DNA of 12,013 bases from an uncultured Dialister sp. (GCF_900765565.1 NZ_CAAFRZ010000202.1:1-12013); one strand, 5' to 3'. Shown: positions 1-8,578, counted from the stretch's first letter. The notes: generated from the letters alone by a model not told the origin. A program made the numbers and translations.

Positions 1-81
1 AAACTAAAGAACCGCCGTATACCGAACGGTACGTACGGTGGTGTGAGAGGTCGGCGGGCCGAAGCCCGCCTCCTACTCGAT
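1..81 (+). mobile_element. 3' end of a group II intron (domains V and VI)
   Basis: A domain V hairpin is visible: ACCGCCGTA at 11-19 pairs with TACGGTGGT at 34-42 through one G-U wobble (G14 with T39). A two-base bulge (CG, 32-33) follows the upper stem TACC/GGTA, which is capped by GAAC (24-27). The catalytic triad position reads CGC (13-15) instead of the AGC common in IIA/IIB introns; CGC is known from IIC introns. Domain VI follows, with GGCGGGC/GCCCGCC arms around CGAA, and the tail ends in CTCGAT, matching the 3'-terminal AY rule. The splice boundary is therefore placed after 81. The rest of the intron, including any maturase, lies outside the window. The class assignment is uncertain. 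Confidence 0.85.
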
Positions 82-155
82 GGAAGGGGACTGCTGTAGA
101 GGACACGGTATTTGTGCAGAGTCGTCAGGACCCCATTATTGGCGGAGCCGCTGTT
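82..155 (+). repeat. R1 repeat, right half, interrupted by the group II intron
   Basis: The 3' exon of the intron resembles the right half of the repeat seen complete at 9051-9168 and 10341-10458 and partly at 11891-12013. Shared landmarks in order are CTGTAGAG (92-99 here, also in the 11891 copy), CAGAGTC-TCAGG, and a GCGG/CCGC mini-hairpin. The match begins at the point corresponding to the loop of the repeat's CTCTCTTC-TGG-GAAGAGAG hairpin. This copy is the most diverged of the four. Confidence 0.6.
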
Positions 156-158
156 TCT

Positions 159-188
159 CTCAATCTCGGTCTCAGTCTCGATCTCACT
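159..188. repeat. Hexamer array CTCRRT
   Basis: CTC recurs at 159, 165, 171, 177 and 183, exactly six bases apart. The variable bases between are AA, GG, AG and GA, then AC at the end. Similar arrays occur at 9271-9300 and 9480-9508. The region after it, to about 260, shows no gene. Confidence 0.8.
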
Positions 189-267
189 TGACGGGGATTA
201 GCGAATGGAGGCGCCGCTGAAGTCCTGACCACCAGACATCTGTTGCGAGACCGGATGCTATCTAATT

Positions 268-359
268 TTGGCAAGGCTATTTCGTTTTTTATACTATTAT
301 GGCATACACGGTTTTATAAAGTATGGATAGGGTATAATTAAATAGATTTATGCTATTTA
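268..359 (+). promoter_or_regulatory. Candidate promoter region for the lipoprotein gene
   Basis: This AT-rich stretch holds two possible promoters. One is TTGGCA (268-273) with TATACT (290-295), 16 bases apart. The other is a perfect TATAAT at 333-338 that lacks a good -35. Just downstream of the TATAAT is an inverted repeat, TAAATAG (339-345) and CTATTTA (353-359), separated by 7 bases, which could be an operator. The sequence does not decide between the two. Confidence 0.4.
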
Positions 360-436
360 TTATAGTTTTTAGCATGGCATAGATGTGGGGATTATAAGCT
401 ATGAAAGTACTGTATTAACAGGAAAAGGGGAGAAAA

Positions 437-784
437 ATGATACTACATAACTTTAAAAGAATCGCATCCGGAATGCTGCTGGCTGCCGGTATTGCGATTC
501 TTTCCGGCTGTGCAGCACAGGGGCATGACGATGCTGTAGGAATGGTAAAAAAGCAATTCTTTAAGACCCAGGGGACCGATGCTTTCCAGGAAGTGGATTA
601 TAAGGTGGATTCTAAAAATAACCTTGCCTGGCTGGATTATAAGAATAAGAATTCCAAAGGAAATAAAAAAGCGGAGCGGGCCTATTTTATCATCCAAAAC
701 GGAAAGTTGAAATGGATTAATACATCCGATGTGCCTCGCGAGATTGTGGATTCTTTTGCGAAGGGGGTACCCGGAGGTATTTGA
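437..784 (+). CDS. Putative lipoprotein, 5' part of a frame-disrupted gene
   Basis: This 115-residue product starts with a lipoprotein signal peptide: positive residues (K7, R8), a hydrophobic stretch, and lipobox L-S-G-C with the lipidated cysteine at residue 25. It should be exported and membrane-anchored. The mature part resembles a small alpha+beta domain, but I recognise no named family. The start is set by AGGGGAG about four bases before the ATG. The frame ends at TGA (782-784), while the +1 frame stays open for another 277 codons with no ribosome binding site or good start of its own. The product is therefore probably the N-terminal third of a protein of about 392 residues. A one-base indel in the G5 run at 762-766 would rejoin it as ...SFAKGYPEVFEQS. 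Alternatively, it is a genuine short lipoprotein overlapping an independent downstream gene. Confidence 0.7.
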   Translation: MILHNFKRIASGMLLAAGIAILSGCAAQGHDDAVGMVKKQFFKTQGTDAFQEVDYKVDSKNNLAWLDYKNKNSKGNKKAERAYFIIQNGKLKWINTSDVPREIVDSFAKGVPGGI

Positions 785-1616
785 GCAGAGCATAAATTCC
801 TATCGGAAGCTGAATAGTTTATATTTCAACTTATCAAATCAGTATTCTAAAATTGATAAGGATATCAGCTTAGTAGACCAAAGCCCCAAAGGTTTTTATG
901 AATGGCTTGACCTGTATAATGATGCTGTGGAATATAATGATGCCCTTAAAGATTACAGGTCTGCTTATGAATCTGCGGCATATCCGGTTCAATATGAAGG
1001 TTTATTTGCTGCTTTTTACAGCCAGCGCAAATACATGGATGTCATGCTGGCAGGGACCTATTATTCTTTTACTGCCTCCTGGCGCTATAGCGATAACTAT
1101 GTGAAGACTTATACCAAGACCCTGGATGAATTCCAGGCTCCCCGCGGCGGATACAGCAGTTACAAAGGACGGATACTGCCTGCCCGGTCGGTAGCTAATG
1201 GGTTTACGGATTCTGATCAGTTTCATAGATACAGTAACGGCCGGTTTCATATTCATACCTGGGTGCCTGATTTTATGGAAAAGGCTTATCTTCCTGCCAA
1301 TGGTGACGGCTGTACCTTTAAAAGCAGGGATGGCAGTGTAGTCTTGAGTGTCAGCGGTTCCTACATGATCCCTGGACAAAACATCGATGATGCCTATGGC
1401 CGTGAAACGGATCCCACGATTACCTATAAGGCTCGGGGCGGGAACTGGTATGTCACGTCGGGCATAAAGAATGGCAATGTGTATTATAAGAAAAAATTCT
1501 TTGGTACGAAAGTCTATGCCAGTCTGTATTTTGCTTATCCTGTAAGGGACAGGGAGAATTACGACTGGATTAATGCAGTCCTTGATGCCCATTTTATTTC
1601 GGAAGACCGGGATTGA
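729..1616 (+). CDS. Putative secreted protein, 3' part of the frame-disrupted lipoprotein gene
   Basis: The open frame begins formally at ATG 729, inside the preceding gene, but that ATG has no ribosome binding site and its first residues are the neighbour's DNA read in another frame. The natural-looking sequence starts around FEQSINSYRKL (near 780). It continues with a helical stretch, a tyrosine-rich middle, and a C-terminal beta-rich domain from about 1228 to 1600 that begins YSNGRFHIHTWVPDF. That domain resembles the beta-rich domains of exported Firmicutes proteins. The protein has no signal peptide of its own, so it needs the upstream half to be exported. It stops 65 bases before the large ATPase gene, so read-through from the same promoter is possible. 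I do not recognise a function. The true start is uncertain: an independent gene, a mutated gene, or a recoded one. Confidence 0.6.
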   Translation: MCLARLWILLRRGYPEVFEQSINSYRKLNSLYFNLSNQYSKIDKDISLVDQSPKGFYEWLDLYNDAVEYNDALKDYRSAYESAAYPVQYEGLFAAFYSQRKYMDVMLAGTYYSFTASWRYSDNYVKTYTKTLDEFQAPRGGYSSYKGRILPARSVANGFTDSDQFHRYSNGRFHIHTWVPDFMEKAYLPANGDGCTFKSRDGSVVLSVSGSYMIPGQNIDDAYGRETDPTITYKARGGNWYVTSGIKNGNVYYKKKFFGTKVYASLYFAYPVRDRENYDWINAVLDAHFISEDRD

Positions 1617-1681
1617 GGGCAGGAAATCCTATGAGCCGGACTTGGATGGATTGATTTTTGATTTACAGAGGAGGATCAGGT

Positions 1682-4600
1682 ATGGCGGATGAAATGGGAA
1701 TGAACGAACCAAACGATGTATTTGCACTATATGACCAGATAAAGAAACTGCGGCAGGAGACAGGAAAATGCTCTAAGCACCTTCTGGATGTGATTGCGGA
1801 TGAGAAGCTTTTTGATGGGGATTTACTGGACCATCTGGCTGAGACATCTAACGATTTGAAAAATGCCCAGGCCAAGCTCCTCTTTACCCTGGCAGGTATG
1901 GGAATGAAACCGCCTGCTTCCATGTCTGAGATCGGGAATTTCCTTGTTTCCTGGAAAAAGGCACAGGAAGAAAAAGCGGAGGCCGCTTCTCTTTCCGATA
2001 TCCTTAAGGATGTCCTTGCCCTTTCCTATAAGGGGGAAGACCGAAAAATCGCAGAGGAACTGGAAAAAATCAGGAAGGAAGCAGCCGCTATCCTGGGGGA
2101 TATGGATCATTTCAAGAATCATAAAGACCGTATCCTGGCTATGAAAAAGCTTCTCTCTGCGGCGGCTCCTGAGGGTCCTTCCCTGGACCTTTTCAATGAA
2201 ATCTGCCGATCTTTCAGCACCACCATCGGTTATGCCCTGATGCAGCATCTGATCCTGCGGAGGGAAAAGGAAAATGCAGGGGAGAAGACAGAAACGGAAA
2301 GGGCTGCGGCGGTAGATAAAACACCGAGGGAGACCCATCCAAGTGAGGAAAAGCCTGTCCCTGCAACAGAAAAGCAGAAACAGATTCCCGCTGAGGCAGT
2401 GGAAAATGTAAAAAAAGAGGAAGCATCGAAAGCTGAAGATCTTTTGGAGAAAAAGGAACTGCGTCCGAAACTAAAAAAAGCAACGAAATTTATTTCTACT
2501 TTTCGGGATATGAAAGGTCTGGGTGTAACAGCCAAGATCCTGCTCAGAGAGCTACAGGTGAAGGCTTTGATTCTTCCGGACTGGTATGTCGGTGATCCGG
2601 GAATCGATCCGGCTTCCCCCTTCCGTGCCCTGGTGCCGGAGGCTTTGGAGAGGCTCTATGATTCAGGCTGCATTGCCCGGCTTACGGGGGGCAGCGATGA
2701 GGCTTATGTCATCAATCCGGAGCTGTGGCCTGTACTTCACCAGGATTCCGTGAATAAATGGTTTTTCAAAAAAAATAGTAAAGTCAGTCTGAATGAACCT
2801 TCTGATTATTACCATTGTTTTAAGGATTTCCAGGTCATGAAAGGGGTGTATTTCGTTCGTGAAAATCTGAGTAAGAGTCATCATATTTATTACGGCAGGG
2901 AAGGCATTGGAGATGTGCACGGATTTCTGACGATGGAAGGGAAAGATGAGAAAGGCATCCTGAACCTGCTTTTTATAGATTCAGTCAATAGCAAAAAGTT
3001 GACCGATGAAATCATGAAGGAAGTGAAAGCCGGGAAGGCAAAGGGTGGGAACGTAGAACAGGAGAAGTCATCCGGAGAAAAAACGGAACCGCCGCTGGTA
3101 CTGGTTGTCATGATTTCTTCTGCTGATGAAATCAGCGAATGGACTGACAGGGCCGTGGATATGGGATTCGAACGGTTCTATTTCCTCGAAACCGGGCCGG
3201 AAGCCAGACACTATCGGCTGATGGACAGGGAGGGAAAGGAACAGCCATTTCAGGTGCTCTATTTCCTGACGGGTCCATCGGGACCGGATGAGCATGATAA
3301 AACCGGACTTCCGGAGGAACATTCTTCCTCAGAAGCCGGGGAAAAGGATGTATCCAAAACTCCGGAGAATCGTCCGTCAGAAAAGAAATCCGAGAATTCT
3401 GCAGATCCTGAAATAGAGGAAAAGGAAGAAAAGCCGATACCGCAGGCTGACGTACATGGTGAACAGAGAACGATGGGCAAAGAGGAAAATCGGCCCGTCA
3501 ATGATACTGTCCTGAAGATGGAGGAACCCCAGAAAACAGATAATAGAACCTCCCATGAAACAAGACAGCAGGAAGACAGAGTCGTCCAAAAATCAGAGCC
3601 TGCAACTGTCAAGGCACAGGCTGATGCTGTAACTGCCGGGACGGAAAAGGAGAAGGAGAACAGGGGCATTCCTTTTTCCTCTGCGGTTAGAGTAATTCCT
3701 CCTGAAGAAGCGATCGAATTGACTGCCTCCCAGATGAAGGCCCACCATTGGGCGGAGGCCATGCTGCTGATTCACAGCCTGCGGCAGGCTAATGAACGGG
3801 AGTGGATTCGGGATCTGGAGGCTGAGCTTTCTTATGCCCTGGTGGACCCTCTGTATAGCCGGATTTCAGAGGGGCGGGATTCCTTCGATTACTGGGACAG
3901 CTCCCTGGATGTGCCGGAAGTGGATGCCGGTTCTGCCCGGGATTACCTGAATAGTGCTGCCCTGCTCCGGGCGTTTTACCATCCGGACCGGCGCAATGAA
4001 AACTGGCGCTGGCAGTCGGAGAATCGTATCCGCCAGATCAATGATGACCGGGATAACGAGGCACTCCAAAAATTACCAAGTCTGAAAAAAGTACTGAACC
4101 TGCTGGCTGCATTTCTCCGAAGAAATGAACGGGGGCTTGGAAATTGCCTGGCAGACACCGATGATTCTATGGACCGTCTCCGGCAGGACCTGGAGGAGTA
4201 TGGAAAGGAAATCAACGAACAGAATAAAAAGATAGAAAATAATCGGCGCAAAATGCATAACCATCCGAGGCTCCAGAAGACCTACGACGTCATGTTTGGC
4301 AAGAACAGTGACTGCCGCCGGTGTTATGATGCTTTTAACCGGAAGGACTATAAGCCGCTGCTTGATTTCTGCAGCCGCTTCATGGATGGTCCCATTTCTG
4401 GCTGTCTGGGTATGGAACCGGAGCAGTTTTCCCAGCATATGGATCCCCATAAAATCTCCGACTATATCGATAGCCTGTGGAATGGGGTCCATGTGGACAG
4501 ACAGAATAACAGCCGCCTTATCGGCATAGGCCGCGAAAAAATTATGAATCTTCTTACCGATACGGTGGAATGCTTTGGAAAATATGCACTGGCCATGGAA

Positions 4601-7381
4601 CGACTGGAGCAGATGGGGGCTTCGGCTCCGGTGGATATGGATATGGTGCGGAAACAGGCGGAGCAGGTGGAAAGTACCTGTACCGATCTCATGGGGGAAA
4701 TGGAATCTCTTTCTTCGGAAAATCCAATGGAAGAAATCGGCATAGCCGCCCTTCGCTATCTGGTGAAGTCCCTGATTAAGGAAACCCATTCCGCCAATGA
4801 CGGCCGAGGGGAAGAAACAGCACCGGGATACAAGAAGCAGCGGCCTTTCTATGCGCCTTTCCTTCTGACAACGTTTATTGAACTGGATAGCCATTTCCTG
4901 CCTTTTCTCTTTGATTTCAGAATTCCTGCCCTGGATCTCTATGATAGGGTACGGAAACACATAGAGAAGATTACTGCAGAAAATCTGGTCCCTTCATCGG
5001 CTGAAGCCTGGGAAACAGCGGAAAAACAGGCACTGAGAGAAAGGGATATGGGAAGTGCCCGGCTGATTTCTGTTTTGTCCGGGAAGCCTGCTTTTGAGGG
5101 CGTTTCGGAGGAAGAAATCCAGGTCAGTGGGGAAGCTTACCTGAAGGAGCAGCTTTCTGATTTTCGCAGCAGCCTGGAGCTGGCTTACAACTATGGCCAG
5201 ATTACGGAAAAGAACCGGATGGATTTCTATATGGAAACAGCTAACCGTCTGGCGAAGCATCTGAAGGAAACAGAGAATTACGGTTTTATCGAGCTTTTCA
5301 AAAGGGCCTGTATGGATAAGATCCGCCAGGATTCCGCACCCCGCAGGGCCTCCCTGGAAAACCAGTTCCGTACGCTCAGAAAGAAGCTCCTCCAGAATGG
5401 GGGGAAAGAAGATGATTTCCCGGTGCTTGGGCAGATTAAGAAATGCCTTTCTGAAAATAATCTCAGTGTGGCAGAAGACTACATGCGCCAGTGCCAGGAT
5501 GGAAAACGGACAGAAATCAGTCAGATGGTGGTTTCCTATCCGAACGAATTTATGAAGTTCCTGAAACCGAAGAATTACAATCCCCTATACGACATGTGCG
5601 CCAAAAATGGAAAGTACATGCTGAATTCCATCTTTGACAATTGGCTTCGCTCGAATAATACCAGCAACAGCCAGCTCAGCAAGAATTCTGCGGGCCGTGA
5701 AAAACTTGATTTTGTCAATTCCTGGGTACGGCTCATTTCGAATGGGACTGTTGGCCTTTCGAATCTCATTTATCATCTTGGCTATCCCCGGCCTTTAGAT
5801 GATATCCAACGGGAAAAAAGAGAAAATAACCGGTTTATCTACCATCTACGGTTTGACAGGTCGGAAAGTTCCGGTGAGTCCCAGACAAACCGCCATCCCA
5901 TAAAAGCTTTTGGCAGCGGGATCTTTGAACATGGGCTTCGGGTCATTTCCATCAGTGGCCGCCGGACCTGGGAAGAAATCATCAATGAAATCCAGGATTG
6001 CGGTATCCAGCCGGAAACGGGAACGATTTGTATTTTTGATGGGGCTATGGCCCTTTCAGAACGGCGGGAACTGGCAAGGGCCATGAAAGTGGATGATAAT
6101 ATGAGAAACATTATCGTCATTGACCGGGTTCTTGCCCTCTATCTCACAGACTATGAACGGTTGAACCGCAGAAATAAGACCATAGAGCTGGCTATGCCCT
6201 TTGGAAATGCGCAGCCCTTTATTTCCACCGGATTTATCCCGCCGGAGATGTTTATCGGGCGGACGGCGGAACTGGCCAAAATACGCGATATGAACGGACC
6301 TACCCTGGTCTATGGCGGCCGGCAGCTGGGAAAAAGTATCCTCCTGAAACAGGTGAGCCTGCTGGAACACCATCCGGAAAAAGATATGTATGCTTTCTAT
6401 TTCGATATCAAGGGGAAGGATATGGAGGCGGCCCTGCATGCTATTGCCGGTGAACTCTCCCGTAATGGTCTCATTATGACGGAACCGGAGACCTGGGAGG
6501 ATTTCGGTGAACAGATGAAGGATCTTCTCACCGGCCGTTTCCAGAAGAAAGTCTCCAAACTTATGCTTCTCATCGATGAGGCGGACCAGTTCCTCCTCTC
6601 TGCGGACCGGGAAAAGAATAAGCCCATCGAAGTACTGCGGGATATCCGGAATTACTCGGAGAACCGCTTCAAATTTGTGCTGGCCGGTCTCCATAATGTT
6701 ATCCGTTTCGATAAAAACCGGCTCGGCAGTAATACGGTGTATGGCCAGTTGGAACATATCAATATCAAACCATTCAGTTTTTCCGATGCCTGCGAGCTGC
6801 TCCTGAAGCCGCTGAGCTACATGGGATTTGAAATTCCCTCCATGGAAATCATCAGTACCATACTTTCGAAAACGAACTATTTCCCAGGGCTTATCCAGTT
6901 CTATGGCAAGAAGCTTGTAGAATCGGTGAAGGAAAGCTATCGGAAGAAGGATTTTAATACGGCCAACAATCCGCCCTATGTGTTGGACGAAAAATATCTG
7001 AAAACCCTGTTGGAGGATAAAGATTTTCTGGAGGATATAGAGAAGAAATTCCAGATTACCCTCCGGGTTGATGAGGGGGATGATGACTATTACTATCTTA
7101 TTGCCCTGGCCATGGCGGACTGCTATGCCCTTGAGGATGGGCAGCCAAAGCAAAATTACAAGCCCGATGATATCCGGAATGTAGCTGTGGTTTATGGTAT
7201 TTCCCGGCTTACAAATCTTTCCCTGGAAAATCTGGAAGCCCTGATGGACGAGATGGAGGAACTGAATATTTTCCGAAAAGATGAGGAAGGGGGATATCTT
7301 TTCAATCGCTACAGTTTCTACAGTATGATGGGTGGCACGGAGAAGATTGAGAGGGAGTTGGAGAATTATGCAGATGAATAA
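1682..7381 (+). CDS. Giant STAND/ORC-like AAA+ ATPase, putative conflict-system sensor
   Basis: The product has 1,899 residues. The start is ATG 1682, set by AGAGGAGG seven bases upstream; an in-frame TTG at 1658 is less likely. Approximate layout: helical N-terminus (1-185); Lys/Glu-rich linker (187-263); a winged-helix-like then alpha/beta region (265-535) that I cannot name; a second charged linker (535-665); a long helical scaffold (670-1340); an alpha/beta pre-ATPase domain (1375-1515); then the NTPase. The NTPase begins with FIGR (1524-1527), followed by Walker A GGRQLGKS (1545-1552), Walker B LLIDEAD with D1632/E1633, and a sensor-like FVLAGLHN (1665-1672). A C-terminal winged helix (about 1797-1883) follows, as in ORC/Cdc6 and STAND proteins. 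The catalytic residues look intact. STAND NTPases are molecular switches, often in phage defence. The next gene overlaps by 14 bases, so the two are probably translationally coupled. No named defence family is recognised; the trigger-sensing role is inferred. Confidence 0.85.
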   Translation: MADEMGMNEPNDVFALYDQIKKLRQETGKCSKHLLDVIADEKLFDGDLLDHLAETSNDLKNAQAKLLFTLAGMGMKPPASMSEIGNFLVSWKKAQEEKAEAASLSDILKDVLALSYKGEDRKIAEELEKIRKEAAAILGDMDHFKNHKDRILAMKKLLSAAAPEGPSLDLFNEICRSFSTTIGYALMQHLILRREKENAGEKTETERAAAVDKTPRETHPSEEKPVPATEKQKQIPAEAVENVKKEEASKAEDLLEKKELRPKLKKATKFISTFRDMKGLGVTAKILLRELQVKALILPDWYVGDPGIDPASPFRALVPEALERLYDSGCIARLTGGSDEAYVINPELWPVLHQDSVNKWFFKKNSKVSLNEPSDYYHCFKDFQVMKGVYFVRENLSKSHHIYYGREGIGDVHGFLTMEGKDEKGILNLLFIDSVNSKKLTDEIMKEVKAGKAKGGNVEQEKSSGEKTEPPLVLVVMISSADEISEWTDRAVDMGFERFYFLETGPEARHYRLMDREGKEQPFQVLYFLTGPSGPDEHDKTGLPEEHSSSEAGEKDVSKTPENRPSEKKSENSADPEIEEKEEKPIPQADVHGEQRTMGKEENRPVNDTVLKMEEPQKTDNRTSHETRQQEDRVVQKSEPATVKAQADAVTAGTEKEKENRGIPFSSAVRVIPPEEAIELTASQMKAHHWAEAMLLIHSLRQANEREWIRDLEAELSYALVDPLYSRISEGRDSFDYWDSSLDVPEVDAGSARDYLNSAALLRAFYHPDRRNENWRWQSENRIRQINDDRDNEALQKLPSLKKVLNLLAAFLRRNERGLGNCLADTDDSMDRLRQDLEEYGKEINEQNKKIENNRRKMHNHPRLQKTYDVMFGKNSDCRRCYDAFNRKDYKPLLDFCSRFMDGPISGCLGMEPEQFSQHMDPHKISDYIDSLWNGVHVDRQNNSRLIGIGREKIMNLLTDTVECFGKYALAMERLEQMGASAPVDMDMVRKQAEQVESTCTDLMGEMESLSSENPMEEIGIAALRYLVKSLIKETHSANDGRGEETAPGYKKQRPFYAPFLLTTFIELDSHFLPFLFDFRIPALDLYDRVRKHIEKITAENLVPSSAEAWETAEKQALRERDMGSARLISVLSGKPAFEGVSEEEIQVSGEAYLKEQLSDFRSSLELAYNYGQITEKNRMDFYMETANRLAKHLKETENYGFIELFKRACMDKIRQDSAPRRASLENQFRTLRKKLLQNGGKEDDFPVLGQIKKCLSENNLSVAEDYMRQCQDGKRTEISQMVVSYPNEFMKFLKPKNYNPLYDMCAKNGKYMLNSIFDNWLRSNNTSNSQLSKNSAGREKLDFVNSWVRLISNGTVGLSNLIYHLGYPRPLDDIQREKRENNRFIYHLRFDRSESSGESQTNRHPIKAFGSGIFEHGLRVISISGRRTWEEIINEIQDCGIQPETGTICIFDGAMALSERRELARAMKVDDNMRNIIVIDRVLALYLTDYERLNRRNKTIELAMPFGNAQPFISTGFIPPEMFIGRTAELAKIRDMNGPTLVYGGRQLGKSILLKQVSLLEHHPEKDMYAFYFDIKGKDMEAALHAIAGELSRNGLIMTEPETWEDFGEQMKDLLTGRFQKKVSKLMLLIDEADQFLLSADREKNKPIEVLRDIRNYSENRFKFVLAGLHNVIRFDKNRLGSNTVYGQLEHINIKPFSFSDACELLLKPLSYMGFEIPSMEIISTILSKTNYFPGLIQFYGKKLVESVKESYRKKDFNTANNPPYVLDEKYLKTLLEDKDFLEDIEKKFQITLRVDEGDDDYYYLIALAMADCYALEDGQPKQNYKPDDIRNVAVVYGISRLTNLSLENLEALMDEMEELNIFRKDEEGGYLFNRYSFYSMMGGTEKIERELENYADE

Positions 7382-8423
7382 ATGGGATACAGAGGAAGGG
7401 GAGACCTGGTGGCGTAAGGTTTCCGGCCCGAAGGAATATCTGAAGCAGGTGGAAAGTCTTATCCGTAACGGGAAATGTGTCCTTTTGCAGATGGAAGATG
7501 TGGATACCACATTTTTCCAGATCCTCAGGGACCGCCTTCTTCGATCGGACAGTTCCCTCACCTTTACGGTGATGGACACAGCAGGCTGCGCTTCTTCCAC
7601 CGATTTCCTGGCTGCCCTTGTCCGGGAACTGGGGCCTCGATGCACCCCGGGGTTCCTGGATCCCTACGGCGATATCATTAAGAGCGGCATCCTTGCTCAC
7701 CGTATTCTCCAGGTCACCATCCCGGAGGGCTTTCCGGAATGGATAAAAAAAGTGATAGATGGATTCAGCAAGGTTTCAGAAGCAGGGAATGGGTCCATGA
7801 TTTTCCTCTCATCCAATCCTCCGGATACTGATATCTGTAAAACCGTGAGGCTTGAAGAATTCGTCTCTTCCTACGACATCCAGTTTTTTGCACTCCATTG
7901 CCTGGGACCCTTCGAAACGGAGGACTCCAAAGGCGCTTACATTGCCCAACTCGTTTCCAACCTTGTGGGCCTGGACAGCCGACTGGCTGCCCGCCTTGCA
8001 GGATACAGCCTTTATGCGGACCCCGTTTCCTGCTATAAAGGAAAAGAGGAATCGGGAAAGCTCCTTTCCGATGACAGGATACAGGAAGCCATCTGGGAGG
8101 CCCAGATACGGTTCGTACTCCCTATTACCGAGAAATTTCGCCGTTACATCATAAAAAAATATGAGGATACCATTGTCCGATGCCTTCCTGCTGATGACGA
8201 TTTTGGCAATCGTCTCGAAGTGCCGCAGGACATGGAGCTCCGCCATCTCCAGCACTTTCTCCGTGGCGAGGGAATCAGTCCATTCAGTGGGAAAGACGAT
8301 GACCTCTTTAAAGTTGCATATAATGCAAGGAATGACCTTTCCCATTTGGGTATCCTGTCATCGGATATCCTGGACCGACTCTTTTCCATGGAAAGAATGC
8401 TGGATCACAAGAACGGCGGTTGA
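7368..8423 (+). CDS. Degenerate P-loop domain fused to HEPN-type putative RNase
   Basis: The product has 351 residues. The start chosen is ATG 7368, with AGGGAG ten bases upstream; ATG 7374 (GGAG at ten bases) is nearly as good, and GTG 7332 has no site. The N-terminal half has the shape of an AAA/STAND NTPase: a GPKEYLKQVESL-like entry, then GKCVLLQ (35-41). However, the Walker A position reads QMEDVDTT, without the glycines or lysine, so it should not hydrolyse NTP. GSMIFLSSN (142-150) looks like a remnant sensor strand. The C-terminal helical region (about 235-351) carries RNDLSH at 321-326, the R-x4-6-H signature of HEPN ribonucleases, in an ARNDLSHLG context resembling Swt1-type HEPN domains. 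The likely role is the RNase effector of the upstream ATPase, which it overlaps by 14 bases. Cleavage activity and target are inferred. A purely structural HEPN is possible. Confidence 0.75.
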   Translation: MQMNKWDTEEGETWWRKVSGPKEYLKQVESLIRNGKCVLLQMEDVDTTFFQILRDRLLRSDSSLTFTVMDTAGCASSTDFLAALVRELGPRCTPGFLDPYGDIIKSGILAHRILQVTIPEGFPEWIKKVIDGFSKVSEAGNGSMIFLSSNPPDTDICKTVRLEEFVSSYDIQFFALHCLGPFETEDSKGAYIAQLVSNLVGLDSRLAARLAGYSLYADPVSCYKGKEESGKLLSDDRIQEAIWEAQIRFVLPITEKFRRYIIKKYEDTIVRCLPADDDFGNRLEVPQDMELRHLQHFLRGEGISPFSGKDDDLFKVAYNARNDLSHLGILSSDILDRLFSMERMLDHKNGG

Positions 8424-8578
8424 ACGGGTGGGCTTTTAGTTGCCCGTTGTCAGCGGTCAGATGGAAAGGTTTTGGGACTGGTGAAATCGAGAGGAATCAT
8501 GCCTTTGGCCCAGTGGAGCGAGTCTCTGTGGGCTGAATCAATCATTTTTCATCATTAACCCCAGCCCCGTGGGAAAAT

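Noticed and set aside
4309..4325. Zinc-binding motif CRRC in the ATPase scaffold
   Set aside because: There is only one C-x2-C pair and no convincing second pair close by, so a zinc ribbon cannot be supported.
4073..4960. Minus-strand open frame of 295 codons inside the ATPase gene
   Set aside because: It is antisense to the helical scaffold, with no motif and an unnatural composition (rich in His, Phe and Ile).
6056..7645. Long minus-strand open frame (529 codons) opposite the ATPase/HEPN junction
   Set aside because: It lies wholly antisense to two well-supported genes, lacks recognisable domains, and no ribosome binding site was seen. It is most likely a shadow of the codon bias on the + strand.
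8424..8456. Terminator after the HEPN gene (AACGGG...CCCGTT)
   Set aside because: The stem is short, the loop is 14 bases, and no T-run follows it, so it does not meet the usual form of an intrinsic terminator.
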